Shown here: positions 36,301-51,300 of the stretch, piece after piece
Layout of the letters: every line of letters starts with the position of its first letter
Position numbering within the stretch: the first letter of the stretch is position 1
Assembly (NCBI GenBank): GCA_022818135.1
Contig: JAFMSR010000012.1
Coordinates: 13,777,662 to 13,841,661, forward strand
Direction: 5' to 3'
Source: Saxidomus purpurata
Lineage: Eukaryota > Mollusca > Bivalvia > Venerida > Veneridae
DNA: 64,000 nucleotides
Program-made: the position numbers and the translations under genes
The notes under the pieces: generated by a model
Database searches by the model: none
The model's input: only the letters and a program-made list of their open reading frames with translations
Told to the model about the DNA's origin: nothing

Positions 36301-39300
36301 ATTAAACAATACCCAGAGGGGATTTCACTGAATACAAGTGTTTTTTACCTTACTGTTTCTACTTTACTGAAACTTAAACATCAGCTTTTTTTACGTTTCC
36401 AACTAAAGAATAAATTTACAGCTTGATTTAATTAAAGAAATATTGTTCCTCAAATTAGATGCGCAATATTAGCTGAATAGTACAAGCCAGCCACAGTCTT
36501 GCGTTTCAAGAGTGCCCTCATTTTCGAAATCCGGGGCCCCTATACTGTCCCTTATACTGTCTCCTTGAAACATGCACCTCCCGACACATTTGATGCTAGT
36601 TCAAGAAATGATGGATGAGCAATCTAAACTCAAAAAAGTTATGAAGCCATGTTTTGAACCACCTGGTTTCATAAAAATCATGTAGGGATCATATTTGACC
36701 CCTGCTCACCTGTTGAAAGCTATAATTTTCACCTACAGTTTAAGTGGCTCAGATTTCCAAGTTACTGAAATTTAGTAAAGAACATTGTGTGACACAAAGA
36801 ATTATGAAGGTAAATTTATTTTAGTGGGGACTTCTCGAAGGCAGAATGAAACCCCAAATGAAACGAAATCTGTCAGCGATCCCTAGCTCAGCTGTGTAAG
36901 GAAAAAAACGGTAATACCGAATACGGAAATCTGAACCAAATCTATAACCAAATCTCATGATTGTTTGTTACCGAGATATTTCGGTTAATCAGGCTTACAA
37001 GATCAGCAAAACGTTTTCAAATGTCACTGAACGAAGATGTGAATAATTTACGAGCCACTCTTACAAGATGAAACTAATTACAAGAAATTTACTCGGCCTT
37101 ATTACAGCTTATCTTAATAAATACTAGTATCATTTGTCATCTGCTTCAAAATATGATAGACAATTTATGACAGCCTTATTTCAGCTTTTGTATTATAGAG
37201 GTAAATGACCACTTTCCTCGAGAGAGAAAATGTACTACAATGGAAAGTATGTTTAGTCTCGATTTATGAATATATTTTGTCAGCTCTTACTATTTTTGAT
37301 ATATGAATCGGAGGATGATGGCAAACAAAGCAAACAAATGATGTCCTGCTGGACAATGACACCGAGTGACAAACAAGAACACGTACCAACAGACATAAAC
37401 GTACATCGACAAACACAAGGACAGTTACAACATGCTATGTTCTTGTTTATATTCATATTTTTCTTATATCATTTTACCGGTATACTGAACTGCTCTCACC
37501 TTATTTGAAGACCCATCCCAGCTCCGCCTGTTCCATTCCTGTTCTGCCTTCTGATTGGACAATGACTGAAGATCAGCTGTATGAGATCGTACGTGGTTTG
37601 CAACAAGGCCGGTTATCAGTTTCAGTCTATTTCCAGGTGCGATACCCTGCTTGCCACGCAGGGAGCAGAGCCACCAGCCATCAAGTCCGCCAGTCTCTTG
37701 CTCCAGTACGGTGATAACATCTCCACGTTTAAAGGCAAGTTCATCTGGTGACTCGGCAACATTGTCGTACAATGCTTTTGCTAGAAGCCGCTGCTGAAAA
37801 ATAACAAAACAGCAAAATTTACTAAAATGATATGCAAAATATATTGTGATTCTAAACGACATTATATTGACTGCTGCACACTTTCTTGCACAGCACAATA
37901 TCACTTTTATCAAACCCTTACCGAGCTGGTTGCAGGTGATCCAGTGCAGACCATCACCAGTCCGCATATCTGTACAGCCTGATCATGATCCACACCATTT
38001 GCTTCTCAGTCAGTTAAATCTTCGGTAGGAATCCCTTTCATGTCTATTATAATGGAATAATATACTTCCTATCTTTACCCTATGACGGACATGCCCATTT
38101 TGCAAAGTTAGTGGTGGGGGTCTGAACCACAATTCACATAAGAATTCAAGACAGACCTAAAAACTAAAGTGCTTTCCTGTCGTCTGCAAACAATAACATC
38201 TTAGAAATCTCTGTTTTAAGCACTACTTTGCTCCTCTTTTATCTGCGCTTAACATTCACCACAATGACTATATTTGCAATTGTAGTAAGCTCATCCTCTA
38301 GGGAAGTAATCTATTGAAATACCAGGCCTCTACAATTTCAAATCATATCCTATCTTGTCATTTGACTCTCATTATTTAGTCATTTGAGAGTTACCACACT
38401 TGTTAAAATATGCGCTAGTATTCTGCAAATTGAACTTAAGTACTTCCTGTATAAGATTTTGAATCATTCTCTAACACAAAAGATTCTCCGTTAACTATAG
38501 TAAAATATGACGAGCCATGCTCTGTGACTCAAAAATCAAAGTTCTTAAATTGAAACCCCCCCGCCTTGTGTTTGCATGCTAATTGTCATCAATTTACACC
38601 ATTTAGAGTCGTTCAGATGGGTCGAATTGTTCAACTTTAGCCTGCCTAATTTGACAAAATAAAATCTTTCTCAAATTCCGAATCCGCACTGGGATTTTTG
38701 TTAACGATTTTTGCCATTGTAAAATCTGGTAACATACCGTTAAAGAGACAAGTTCAGTTTTGAATCGAAAGTATGACACATCACAAAATGTCTAACATAC
38801 AGGAATATGATTCAGTTTTTTGTTTCAAGACAATTTTTGTCATATCGAGAGCTCAGCTCCGTACCAATGCTGGTACATGTCCCTATTACAGAATAGCGTT
38901 AATAACAATTTTCAACAATATCATCTTTCGTCTGCTGGAAATCTGTGATCCTAAGCCAGTCAGAGAAGGATCACAAGGGGTTAATTGCTGATGATGTCAT
39001 TGCAGACGCTCATTGTATTTATATGAAAAACAGATCCTGTGTCATAGAATCAAACTCAGAGCAGTGTCAACTTCATTTCGGAGACAGATGGGATTTGTTG
39101 TTAGGGAGAGATAAGTGAGTTGCAGGCAGACGTTAAACTAAAAGGCGAACAAGGACCATAATTTGCATTTTATTCAATTAAGAGTTATCTTATCTGATTT
39201 AAATGAATTAAACCCCTTCAGTTAATACTGGGATACATGTATTTGCATTGTAGCAGCTGTGTCAAAAACTCCTACAAACTTTTTTCTGAGTCAAACAAGG

Positions 39301-42300
39301 ACATATTTTGACATTAAATGTCAATCAAGAGTCGTGTACCTTGATTGTTTGATAACCCTGTGAAGATCTGTTGTTACTGAGATGTAAGGAAGCTGCAATG
39401 TGGAAGCTCTCACATGAGCAACTGCAAAATATCCTCCTTTATTCTTCAAATGGTCAAATCTGTTCAAGGCCAAGTATGTCAAAACATCAAATATCTATAC
39501 ATTTCTTAATTTTTTTATGTATTCAGCAATTAAGGATTAGTGTATCTTGGTAGTTAAGAAAATTATGCACCAACTGAAAATCTCTTTAAAATATGTTTAT
39601 GCAATACAAAAATAAAAACAGACAAAAATCCTTGAAGTTATGTCTGAGTATGGATTTAACAAGGTGTCGTAATTGAGAAAAGGCGGATCAGTATTGATAG
39701 ATGAACAGATAGGACCAATGTGAATACTTCAATTCAAATGAACCATGGTATTATGAATAAAAGACAGATCAATGTTTTGTATGGGTGCATAATTCAATAT
39801 ATTGTATGAATTATGGTCCAGTATGTGGTGATATGATCTATTATAGCATACCAGATGTTGTCGGCTATAATAGTACAAACTAATGTGTAACTGTACTTCA
39901 ATATTATCTTATATCCTCAACTATCAAATTCCGATCTGAAATTAGTCACTTCACAGAGTAGGTGTAAAAATAGCTGATTAGTGCCTTCAACAGAACAGGT
40001 GCTATGCATCTCAAACAGGTAACAAATTAAGTTACATATTCCCTGATCAAATGAAAACAGGGCTAATGGTATACATTAAATTGAGTCAACATGTTAACAT
40101 AGTTAGTTATCTTTATTTAATTAGGAAACTGTAATTCAAACTAAATCACTAAATAATTAAAATTTTGTTGCTGTGAAGTCGGCTGTAATCCATCTGCAAC
40201 AATAAATATTTATGCAGTCTCATTTAAGCATTACCTGGTTGCGGTTTTAAAGAATGCTACTGATCGAGTGTCATGGGTTTAAGCTCAGCTACAGACAGCA
40301 CTCTGTGAAAGATTTGGTAGTTTCTGAACAAGGATAGGAGTTCCATCAAATAAAATAAGTACTTGGGGACCTTCCATTAAATAAAATGTTTGCCTGTGAA
40401 TAACTGAATCACTGTTGAAACATTGTACTAAACCAAGGTAAAAATAAGATGATTTAAACCATGCTTTTCATCCAAAGTAATATTTACATTCCTGAGAAAA
40501 TGAGAAATCGCTCTCTGTCTCATGAACATGCGGCCTCACATGGCCAAGCTGATGTCTAACACTGCAGTGTCAATCAGGTTGCCAACTAGCCAGATCAAAT
40601 GAGAGACTAAACGGCTTTAAATGAACTGGAAACCATGTAGCTGGGAGAAGATATTGTTGATGATTTAACACATGCATATGATCTGTCAATCACTCGTGAT
40701 AATGACATGTCCATATGTCCAATACAGACCTAACAGTAACAGTAACTAACTCCAACTAAACACCCCATCTGTACAAGGATTTTTCCGCAACCAAGCCACA
40801 ATTTTGCTAAGGTTGCTTTCTTTTACAACTACATGCAAGTCATATACATATATTCGCTTAGTTTTGCACTGTTTTCTTGAATTCTTCTCATTTCTTCTGC
40901 ATTAAAATTTACTTTCTATTAAAATTTACTTATTCATGTTAATATTCAAGTCAAGAAGTAACAGTTTATCGCACTTCTGACGTATCAACAGCATAATAAC
41001 TGCTATGTTATATTTTTGATATTGCACAAGCGTAATAATGCTTCAATGTGACGTCAGATTGATGCAATAAGGTAACCAAAGGCCTAAGTTTAAAAGTTCT
41101 AAAGAATAATTGCATTCTGGCAAATGAATTATCTAAATTATAAAATCTCATTTGACTTAACTGATGTTTTAAACTTATTCAATGATTTATAACAACCTCT
41201 CAAAATTAATGCTTATGATTTATCAGTTACCTAACGAAAATCATGCATTCAAAATTTGTAATTTCAGCAAAAATGTCATAAAGAGGTGCGCAAAATTGAT
41301 AGAAACCTGTCAAACTGACGTAGTGGAGAAGTTGTCGTTCTACGTCAATGATGTGACATCAAACTGTGACATCAAAATTGAGCCACAGGTATGCACCAGC
41401 CTCAGCATTTAATACATCACTGTCACGCTGAATTCATTAACAATGGAATGTTGACAGAATATGTGACAAAAATACTAAATAGTCATAACTGTACTTACAT
41501 GACTGTACTTACATGACTGTACTTACATGACTGTACACAGAACATTATGAAAAACAATTGCAAGCCAGATGCATGTGACATTTATTTTCGTATATAAATA
41601 ATTAATTGTTTCACTTCCAAGAAAGTTCTAATAATTTAAAGTTTTACATGCCCTTGACCTGCTGTTATTTGTAAAGACTAAAACCCAAACAGAAAAGACT
41701 TTGCACATCATTGTATACAGAGAGTATTAAAATAGTAATTCTTCGAACAATCAACCTCTGAAACAGTTGCCTCATGTGATGACTTTATATTGTTATAACT
41801 ATTGATCACATAGACCAAATTCGTGTAAAACAATAAATAATTCTATAGACATGTAGAAGCAAGTTACTTGATAGAAGTTATCTGTATTTGTTTGCGAAAT
41901 TGTCACATCATGACAATCCCTTCATAGTTTATGGGGGCCCTAAATTACCGGCAACCCTGGTCTCTAAACAATCAGTGACCACAGAACGACCATTATCTAG
42001 TGATAACTGTATCTAAATAAATGGATGTTTATACTCAATTATTTGCACAACTTAATCCAATTTGACAGACCAGACTTTAAAACCCTATCAGTTCTATCAC
42101 AAGACAAGTTTCTGAGATATCATCCCTGATAACTGTGGGAGCCATTCTGTGGTTTGGTTTTTTGCAGGCTAAACTAAACTCTTAGAAAACAGAATCTAGG
42201 CCCAATCTTCTGATACCATCAGAAAATATTGTTACTTGACCTTTAAAGAATTATAATGGAGGGAAAATGATATCTGTTTTGTTATTATGTTAAAGTTAAG

Positions 42301-45300
42301 TGATTTGCTGGTTTTCGTATTCAATGTAAAAACTTAATTTGACAAGACAATTTATATCTTGTATGTCAATAACAGTCCTAAATGCGTCATAATGTCTCCA
42401 AAATGGTCAGACAATTTTCGAGCTGTTGGAAATTGGTTTAGACAGTTTTGAACATTCATTGCCTATAGCCACTGAATGAGCATTAATGTTTTGAACAGGT
42501 GCTTGAAAAAGATAAAGGGTAATAGCATTTCAAATATTTTCCTGATTTCTTGGAATGTCGAGATAATGAACATGCTGGAAATAAAACTGTCCTACCAAAC
42601 GTTTTAAATGCATCAACCACATCAATGTACTTATTGTTCCCCCACAGGCAAATTACCTTTAAATGGTCAGAAAAATTGCTACATAAATGCACTACAGGTA
42701 TTATTATTTGCATAATTATTCAGTACCTTAACTTAATTTTAAATTTTAATTAGCAATTAAGCTATGATTGAAATCATATAAAAATTGGTAACTGAAATTA
42801 ATATATATCGTCATCTTAAAATTGCGTAGTCCATTAATCTTTCCTTATATTGTTTTTAAACTGAAAGCAACAGGTTAGAAAACATTGCTTACCATCATTT
42901 TAAATCCAATCCTCTATTTAATTTTTTCAAAATTTTAAAGTTTCCATATGGCCTGAGACATTTTCATTCTCTATCTTCACATGATGTAATCCACTATGAA
43001 AACATTTTATACCACAAAAACAATCCATTGTCTGTCCCGACACCTCTGTGTAAACACTGTTAACATCCAAAAACACAGGGTATGTGTTCACAAGATAAAA
43101 GAAAACTAAATCCCAATAAAACAGGGTCAACAATCCAGGTGTTGTGACAGATATTTAAAAAATCAAAATCTGTTCAAATATTGTATCATCCCAGGTTAGA
43201 ATCGAGTTTGTTAGCAATGTTTTCGGTGTCAATGACTCAAGCAATAATGCGGCAAGATAAAACCATCTGTATCAGAGAACCTCTTGCTTGATCAGTGCGA
43301 ACAAATCTTAAAGAGATCAAAATCTCTGTGTTCTAGGTCCACAATCAGTGATTCGCAATAAAAATATCCAATAAATCTGTTTTTTTCTTACAAATTGTTC
43401 AGCAATTTACAATACCACTACATCCAATATTTCTCTTTAACTTTTCATCCAAATACAATGAACAACAAAAGTCCAAAAATTCTCAAATTATCGGGTAATT
43501 TAACTCGGTTTAATCCAATAACGTTTCAACACTCTATCCTTGTCAATGTCGCTGAATAACTACGAAGTGACACTCTGTCCAGTTTGACAGAAAAGTGACC
43601 ACTGGTTATAACAACACTCGTCAATTATCCTACGATAGATTTCTATCCTTTGGCTATGTTTAAACTGATTAAACTATACACTACTACCATTATTTCAAAG
43701 TAGAAACTATCCTATACTACCTCTCTTACCTGCATAAGAACAGTGCAGTAAATGACATTGATCCAGTACAGGTAAATGGTTTTTCCACTGAGCGAACTAA
43801 ATGAGTGGCTCTAACAGCTATCAGGTGACTTGTAATTATTATTGCCCTAAAATGTTTGAAGAAAGCTAAAAATATCCAAAAAATTAATTTATTCACATTG
43901 TTTTCAGCTGTAGAAATAAAACAATAAAAATAAGTTTCGATGAATAAGGCAGTTTCAAATTACCACACTTTATTAGCCAGTCTCAAACCTGTGCGGAATT
44001 CCTGCAGTCTATAAGTCTTGCAAAGTTTCAAACCTACAACCTCCAAAATACTCGCTGTGAAATTCCATAAATTTATGCAAACAAATAATTATAAACAAGT
44101 TGTGTCCAGGCATTGCAGACAAACGTTTTTCTGTTGCGTGATCGTTATTATGTCAATGCATTTACAAATAAACTATTTCCGTTGCATGATATTAAATAAT
44201 CTGTTTGGGATTATGCATTCATGAAGCGCTACTTTACATATTCATATACACAATGAGACATTTCAGCTCATATCACTGCTTGAGGAACACGAATAATAGA
44301 ACACTTATTTATAAAACTGATTTACATCTAGATTCATGTATTTAAAGATAAATGCATACGCATGCATGACAAACACACTCCTTTGAATCATGCAGAAGCT
44401 TTTAGATAAAAGTTTATGTTTATTTCACGCCAGACAAATATTCTTTAAAGTTCCATGACAAAAAGAATACAGTAATTCAGTTGTTAAATGAATGTTTCTG
44501 ATACTCTTTATTTGGAACTGGGCACAAAATTCCTACAAATTTTTGCAGAGGATGATTTTCTATCTATACAAGAGAAATCTCTACAAATTTCTACCCAGTA
44601 AGGCTCAGTCAGGTTACACTGTCGACCTGTCCTAAGTGTTCACAATACTTAAATCTAAAAACCTTAAAAAAAAGAAAGAAGAGACTAGAAAGCAATCTGT
44701 TTTCTAGTTGATGAATATTGTAGTCCCCCTGCTACTGACCATGTCTCTTTACGTGAGGAAGGTGGAAGTTTCTTTAAAACGGTGGATATGAGTTTAGTAC
44801 TGATTCTTCCAAGGAACTATTGTTAGGTAAACTGTCAAAATGACCAAAAATACGGTTGGAACCAGTGATAAACTTCCACAACAACAACAACGGTGAAATA
44901 TCATAGCTACTGGTACTTGTCAATCATCCCCAAAATGATAAATAATGCTTTTAAATGAAAACAACAAAAAGTACTTGAAACCTGACTCAGATTTAGTAAA
45001 ATTTATGGTAGTTATTTCAAAGATTTTCAGTTTTTTGGATTTTTTCAAAATTCACTCCTCTTTATAATACAACAACACTTAATGCAAATTTTAACCATTA
45101 TATAATTATCTGGGAAACTGAGTGCACCGAATTGTACACATATTTCTTCTTACCGCAACTGTAATATGCAAAAACTAAATCTACACATTTCTGCACATGT
45201 TTACTATTACCTTGAAAATCTGCAGACTGCAAGAACAGAAGCAGTTCTTAATTAAAATTTCAGAAAAAAGTTTTGTGCATCAGGAGAGCTGAATATATCT

Positions 45301-48300
45301 TCAATTAAACAGGTGCAAAACAAAGAAATTTTGGCTGCAGACGGCATTGCAGTAGGAAAAGGTTTGGATGAAAAATTACAAATCGAGGGTTGACGGCAAA
45401 ACTGTCATAATTCCTTCTTTATTTGATATAAGTTACTACAGTTTTGAGGTCAACCCTCTGCTGAGTCTGCGCTTTTGGGTCTTTTAGAATTTACCCACAA
45501 GATGTTTGGCATTCTATTTAAAATATGCCACTAGTTCACATCTTTAATGATAAAGTGTGCCAGAATTCATCTGTCATTCTATCTCTGAGGATATGGTTTT
45601 GTAATGTTTTTCCCTGTGTTTTATCATCTGGTATTTCCATATCTTGGAAGTCTTTGGCAACAGGTTTAAAATTTTGAAATTTCAGACACTGTTTAAAACA
45701 TATTACTGCAGTATCTACGGCAACAAAAGTTTTGATACAAGACTAAAACTGGTTTTCTATGCCTGCCTTCTGAGCCCCTCATGTGAGAAAAAGCAACGTT
45801 TTTCAAACGCTGACCACTAGAATAGCTACATTTAAACTGTCAGAATTTTATGCAGCCAAACAGTACAGAAAAAGGCAATAGAGTAAGTAATTCTGTATAT
45901 TTTATATATTTACGGTTTTATTTCATCTCATGTCTGTATTAATCATCAACTCACAGTACCTGACTGCAAATGATAAACTATAAGCACATAAAAGTTATTC
46001 ATGTGTACAAATTCATAAACATTAGTTTTTGAAATTTTTTGTCCAATCACAATGCAGTATTCGCAGCAATGCTCTGCGATTGGACAAAAAATAATTTCAA
46101 ACACAAATTTTAGAAAATTAGCATTGTTCCCTTTTTTTGCTCTGCATAAAGTGGTCATGCGGCATTCATTGCGCCTGACCCATTTATTGTCATAAATGCA
46201 TCGAAATGTACACTTACCTATACATAACAGGCATACAAATACTCTTATGCTAAGTCATGGGAAAGTGAACAGCATGTCTGCATCTGCACAATAACAGCCT
46301 TAAACTAAAATCTTTGTCTTCGCACAACATGGCTCATTTTTATTCCTTTATAATCTCTAAATCTTTATCAGCTTTCACTATGAAAAGCCAGTTTCATTTA
46401 TTTTTATTAAGGCAAGTATATCTGAGAATAAAATGTATTTAAAGTTTCTTTGATCTATCCAGATTATTTATTTCTAAAACCAGCCAAAATCAGTGCAGTC
46501 TGGCAGTGCTTAAGGAATGCACAGAATGTAAATCCACTTCATAAAGATTTAGGAAGTGTAATCTGCACTTAATCTGTTAAAAATGCATTAAAATACAGCA
46601 ATAGAATACTGAACAACTTTTTATCTTACTCATTTATCAATTGTAGAGACAAAATACTTGGCAATAACAATGCGTGGCTCAATTGTCTACGACTGTTCAT
46701 TTGTGTAAATACCTCATAAACTGTTATCACAGTCAAATATGAGCATGGACCACCCTCAAACAAGGACAAAAAAAGGAATTTCGTTATCAACATTTAGTTG
46801 TTTTTTGTTTTTTTTTAATCCTGGAATATTAATTAGCAGAAGAAACAGAAGGGTAAAAAAATCAAGTTTATCTTAAGGTATTCCAGGTATATACCTAATG
46901 ACTGGAAAAAAAGTGTCGGACTTAGTTCGTATTTTTTTTTTCTGACCTGGATTAATTCGCACATGATATTCTTACTTCCTTTGGGATTTTAACACTGTTT
47001 TCAACATCATTTCAGTTATTTGCAGGATGGGCTCAGGGTTTCTGGGTCCAGTTTGTGATTCTACAGAGTCACTGTGACATTTTCACTGATGGTTCAGTAA
47101 TTCTCAAACCAGGAGTCGCGCCAATAAATGTTGCATAGGGTATATTAAACAACACTGGAATCGGTATCATGTATTTCAGTGGAACTTGTTTTCGAAATTC
47201 AAAAACGAGAAGTTTTATGTTTACAAACATTATTTTATTGACATAATTGAATATCCTGACCGACAAAAGAAACGCAACTTTACCCTTGAATTTATAAAAT
47301 CTATTATTACTGCGCACAATAAAAGATGAGAAACAGATAGCGTTTGAATGAATCATTTAATTTTAGTATTGTCCAGACTGACCGGGAATCAAACTCTTCT
47401 TCATACACTTTCTTTCATTACAAATACATGAAGATGTATATGCTGATTTTTTTTCTATACATAAAAAGTTACGATTCTTTTGCCTTTGAGTATAGCTTCA
47501 CAGCAAGAGTACCAATGAAAGTGAGACTCTAAACAGCGACAGAAACACAGATTTTTGACTTGCCCATGACTCGTACTTTAAAGTTATATAGAAAAGAGCA
47601 CTATAATAACCTTCATAAACTATGATAAAATCATACAAGAAATCCTTGAAAAACAGTACTTGCGTCACAACAAAATTGATCAAATCTATCGAGATAGCGT
47701 ACTTGTGAAAATGTATATAAACGGAAGTAATTCTTGACTTGTTCAACTATATGTGGTTAACTCATAAAGTGGGATTTCATGTGCAAATTTAACAGTAAAT
47801 ATGACTTTAATACAAATGCAGCACTTTAATTATATTAAACAAAAAAGGCATGTTTTATGGAATTCTTCAGCTCTATCTTAAAATATCAATTACTGCTTTG
47901 TCGTTATAAAACAATAGCAAACATATTTTGGTCTGTTAAATTCATTCTGACCAACTCGGGCATATCTTATTCTGCTACACCCAGATTTGGAACGCGTCAG
48001 GTGATCAACACCAAAAACTAACAAGCCAGATAATATATGGCTAGTTTTGTGCTATGTGATATTCAATGAAGTACTGGCTGTTACATTTCAACAAAGGAAT
48101 TTTTTTATTTATGATCGATTAATGTACGATTGAATAGTTACTTTTCAATAATCATAAACTGGACATTGACCTGTTTACAATCTTAACCGACATTGTGACA
48201 TTTTTACACTGTACGGGAGAAGTCCACTGCCACCCCGCCCTACGTCAGTACTTTAAATATCACAACAATACCTCTCTTTAGAAAAAACAAAATATGTAAA

Positions 48301-51300
48301 ACTAAAATGAAATTAAAACTCTTAAAATCCTATTATGACTACCTACAAGCATTAAAACCACATACACTTTTTCTGTCGACTTCCGAACAATACTTCGCTC
48401 AAAATGCAGTGTCCTGATACACTTGTATTTATTGGAGCCAACGTTTCCTTTCAAAAACACGATTGAGTTTTCTAGTACTTTGAATTTTACAGCATTTCAA
48501 AAAAGGAAACAAAAACCGCATCCACATTCAACATTTTAAAATGGATGTTTTCTTCCTCCGAATCTGGAGAACATGACTGCCAGCATCTTCTGTTCCTTGT
48601 GTATACTACTTCAGTACTGTAAGCAATTCCCTGAGAAGAAGTCAGCGATCTGACCACAAGAGTCAAGTAATTTGTCCCAAATTGATCATGGCAATTAATT
48701 TACTGAATTAAGCAAATTGTGAACTTTGATCAGCCCTCAACCAATTAAGCCAAACATCGAGGATGCAAAAATATCAACCTTTAAACCATCTGAGAAAACA
48801 GCTTGAGAAAGTTGGATGTTAATATAATTGAAGACTTTTTGGTGAACTGTGAAACAGTATGTAAATTGCGCACTAAAAAGAAAGGTCCACATTTCAATGT
48901 GGCCGACAATGCATAATGGATGAAGCCTGTATACACTGTATGCATTATACCTGCATAATACAACTATTTCATTTTTATGCCTAGCTTCATATTACATAAA
49001 TCAAGTTTCCGATATTATAAAACCAAATCCTGCAGCAGCTTTTATACTAATTTTCATCTTTATTTTCAGACTGTAACATTATCAACAATTTAATAATAAA
49101 ATTCTGCGCCAGCATCTCAAATTTGAAAACAAAATAAACGGCTATAAAAAGATTTTAACACTAGGAGCGCTGGCAGTAAAAGAAACTCTTTAATGTTAAA
49201 ATAAACATCAATGGAACACTTAAGATATCTTTCTAGTGGGGGAATTCTGCAAGAAAATGCATCCTGCTGCTTTGATAGAGGGGACACTTCAAAGCCATAC
49301 CTGAGAAAGATGAAACATCAAGACATAAATTAATGATAACAAGATAAGAGGGTCTTCTTTTAGAAGGCTGCAGCCATAGAGATTCTAGGTAAGTATGAAT
49401 GAGTGTTCAAGAACTGGGTTTTATGTCTCCGAGATCATAGATCATATCAATATTGATATTACTAGAATTTGGCACATTTGCTGATAATAACTGCAGTGAT
49501 ACGTCTGCTTGGGTAAGCTTTTATAACCCAAAGGAAGATCTGTCGAGACTGTTCATGTATGTTTTGACGAGCTAGTTAGACTTGCATGTTATACAAAGAT
49601 GATCGACGTTCTTACTGTACAGTAAAGTTCCGCTATTAAGACCACCTGATATTAAGACCGCCCTCATATTTCGGAACCAAATGACCAATTTTAGAGTAAA
49701 GTCTTGATAAAAATTAATACCACTACCAGCTGGTTCGAAAAGGGGTCTTATTACAGAATTTTTACTGCATTTTTTTCACAGACCTACAGACCATTCTGTA
49801 ATAGCCAAGTCCCATTCTGCAAGTTAGATGGTGAACTTTACTATTCTGCAAGTTAGATGGTGAAATTTACTATTATTATTTAAATAACATTTCTTAAGAC
49901 TATAAGAAACTTGAATCTTTTATAGACAGGAGAAAATGCTTATATTGTTGAGGCAGAGGAGTTGGGCATCAAAGAATTAACTAACCCTGTGTATTTAAAG
50001 GGAATGTTAACCATTGCCAGCGAAAAATGATTCAGCCGTGCATTATTTAAGCAGCAAAACTTCGTTAAGCACCCCTGAAGATAGCTGGTGCGGGTGGACA
50101 AGTAGGGTAGTGGTTAAATTGTGATCTAAACACTCATACCCGGGTTTTTTTAAGCAAACATGGCTGATCAACTTTGGCTGAGTCATAATTAAAGTTGGCG
50201 TTTGATAACTGGGTCATAATGTTTGACCTCAGATGACTGAGCCGCCCGACAACCATAGTTGTGTAGGTAATGTCGGGGAGTTACCAAAATGTCAAAAAGA
50301 TCAAAAGATAACACATAAGTACACAAAATTAAAACCAAAATAAACTTTTGAAATTGTAATTTTCAAGTATTTTGAATAAAACTAGACAAAATTAATTGTC
50401 ATTTTTTTATCCTTATATTAAAGGGCCGCAAAAACTTCTTTTCTCATATCATTTAATACTAAAAGTTTGCAGTGCAGGTATGCTTTACCTTTACAGAAAC
50501 TATAACGCTGACCCGCTGAATCATCTTCATTAACATTAAGTCAGGCAAACTTCGTCTAGACAATATGTAAACCACTGTTACATGCGAAATAAAAACCACA
50601 ATCTCATGCAATTCAAACATGAAAATGAAGTATACATCTGATATCCCCTTCAAATATCGGTAAAATAACATGGCATGCACGTACTGTAAGCGAAAACCCG
50701 TCTAACCAGCCATGTATGACAAGAATGCCGCATCTCCACTGCTTTAATAACCTTTATCTCCTAATTTGGTATTATCACATTTTACACATACCTTCTCTTA
50801 TAACAAATGCATTTTCAAGTGTCAGTTAATTATACAATTAGATAGTCGTCACATTAAAAGTTTGGACATGGTAGCTGCACATGTCTTGATTGATACGTCT
50901 CCTACTATCGATTCCATTGGAATAAGTTGGTGACAAGTGAGGCGGTGGTGTAGAGGTTAAGGTGTCTACTACTAATCCCGATGGTTGTGGGTTCGAGCCC
51001 CACTGGGGTCACAACCGTACCTGTTCATATGACACCAGTACTAGTGTTTCCCAGAAGTGGATTTGAGAGTGACTCAATAAGCTACAAGCTTTCTTCACAA
51101 TCGAGCTAAAATAAATTAGTATACACTATAAACTAAGTCTTGCATAAACACAACTGGTAATGAAGCAGCCCTTGTGGTAGTAAAAAGAAAACGTGATCTC
51201 GAGCCAAACGATTGCAATACACTCCGCCAAGTTGCAAACACAAAGGACAGGTTCTCATACTAAATTTCAAACAATCTATACAATAATAAAACACCTCGAT

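Larger units (their letters stand above)
18249..37499 (-). other. CAS gene intron 2 (about 19 kb)
   Basis: Donor GTGAGA at 37499 and acceptor CAG at 18249. AT-rich with numerous small repeats (listed separately). No other coding exon recognised on either strand; open frames such as 28047-28418 and 33324-33638 show no domain, splice logic or codon pattern of a gene. Confidence 0.7.

Noticed and set aside
43726..43737. ATG CAG followed by a good donor GTAAGAG on the minus strand (MQ)
   Set aside because: Two codons are too few to separate from chance; a similar ATG CAG/GTATAA occurs near 48953.
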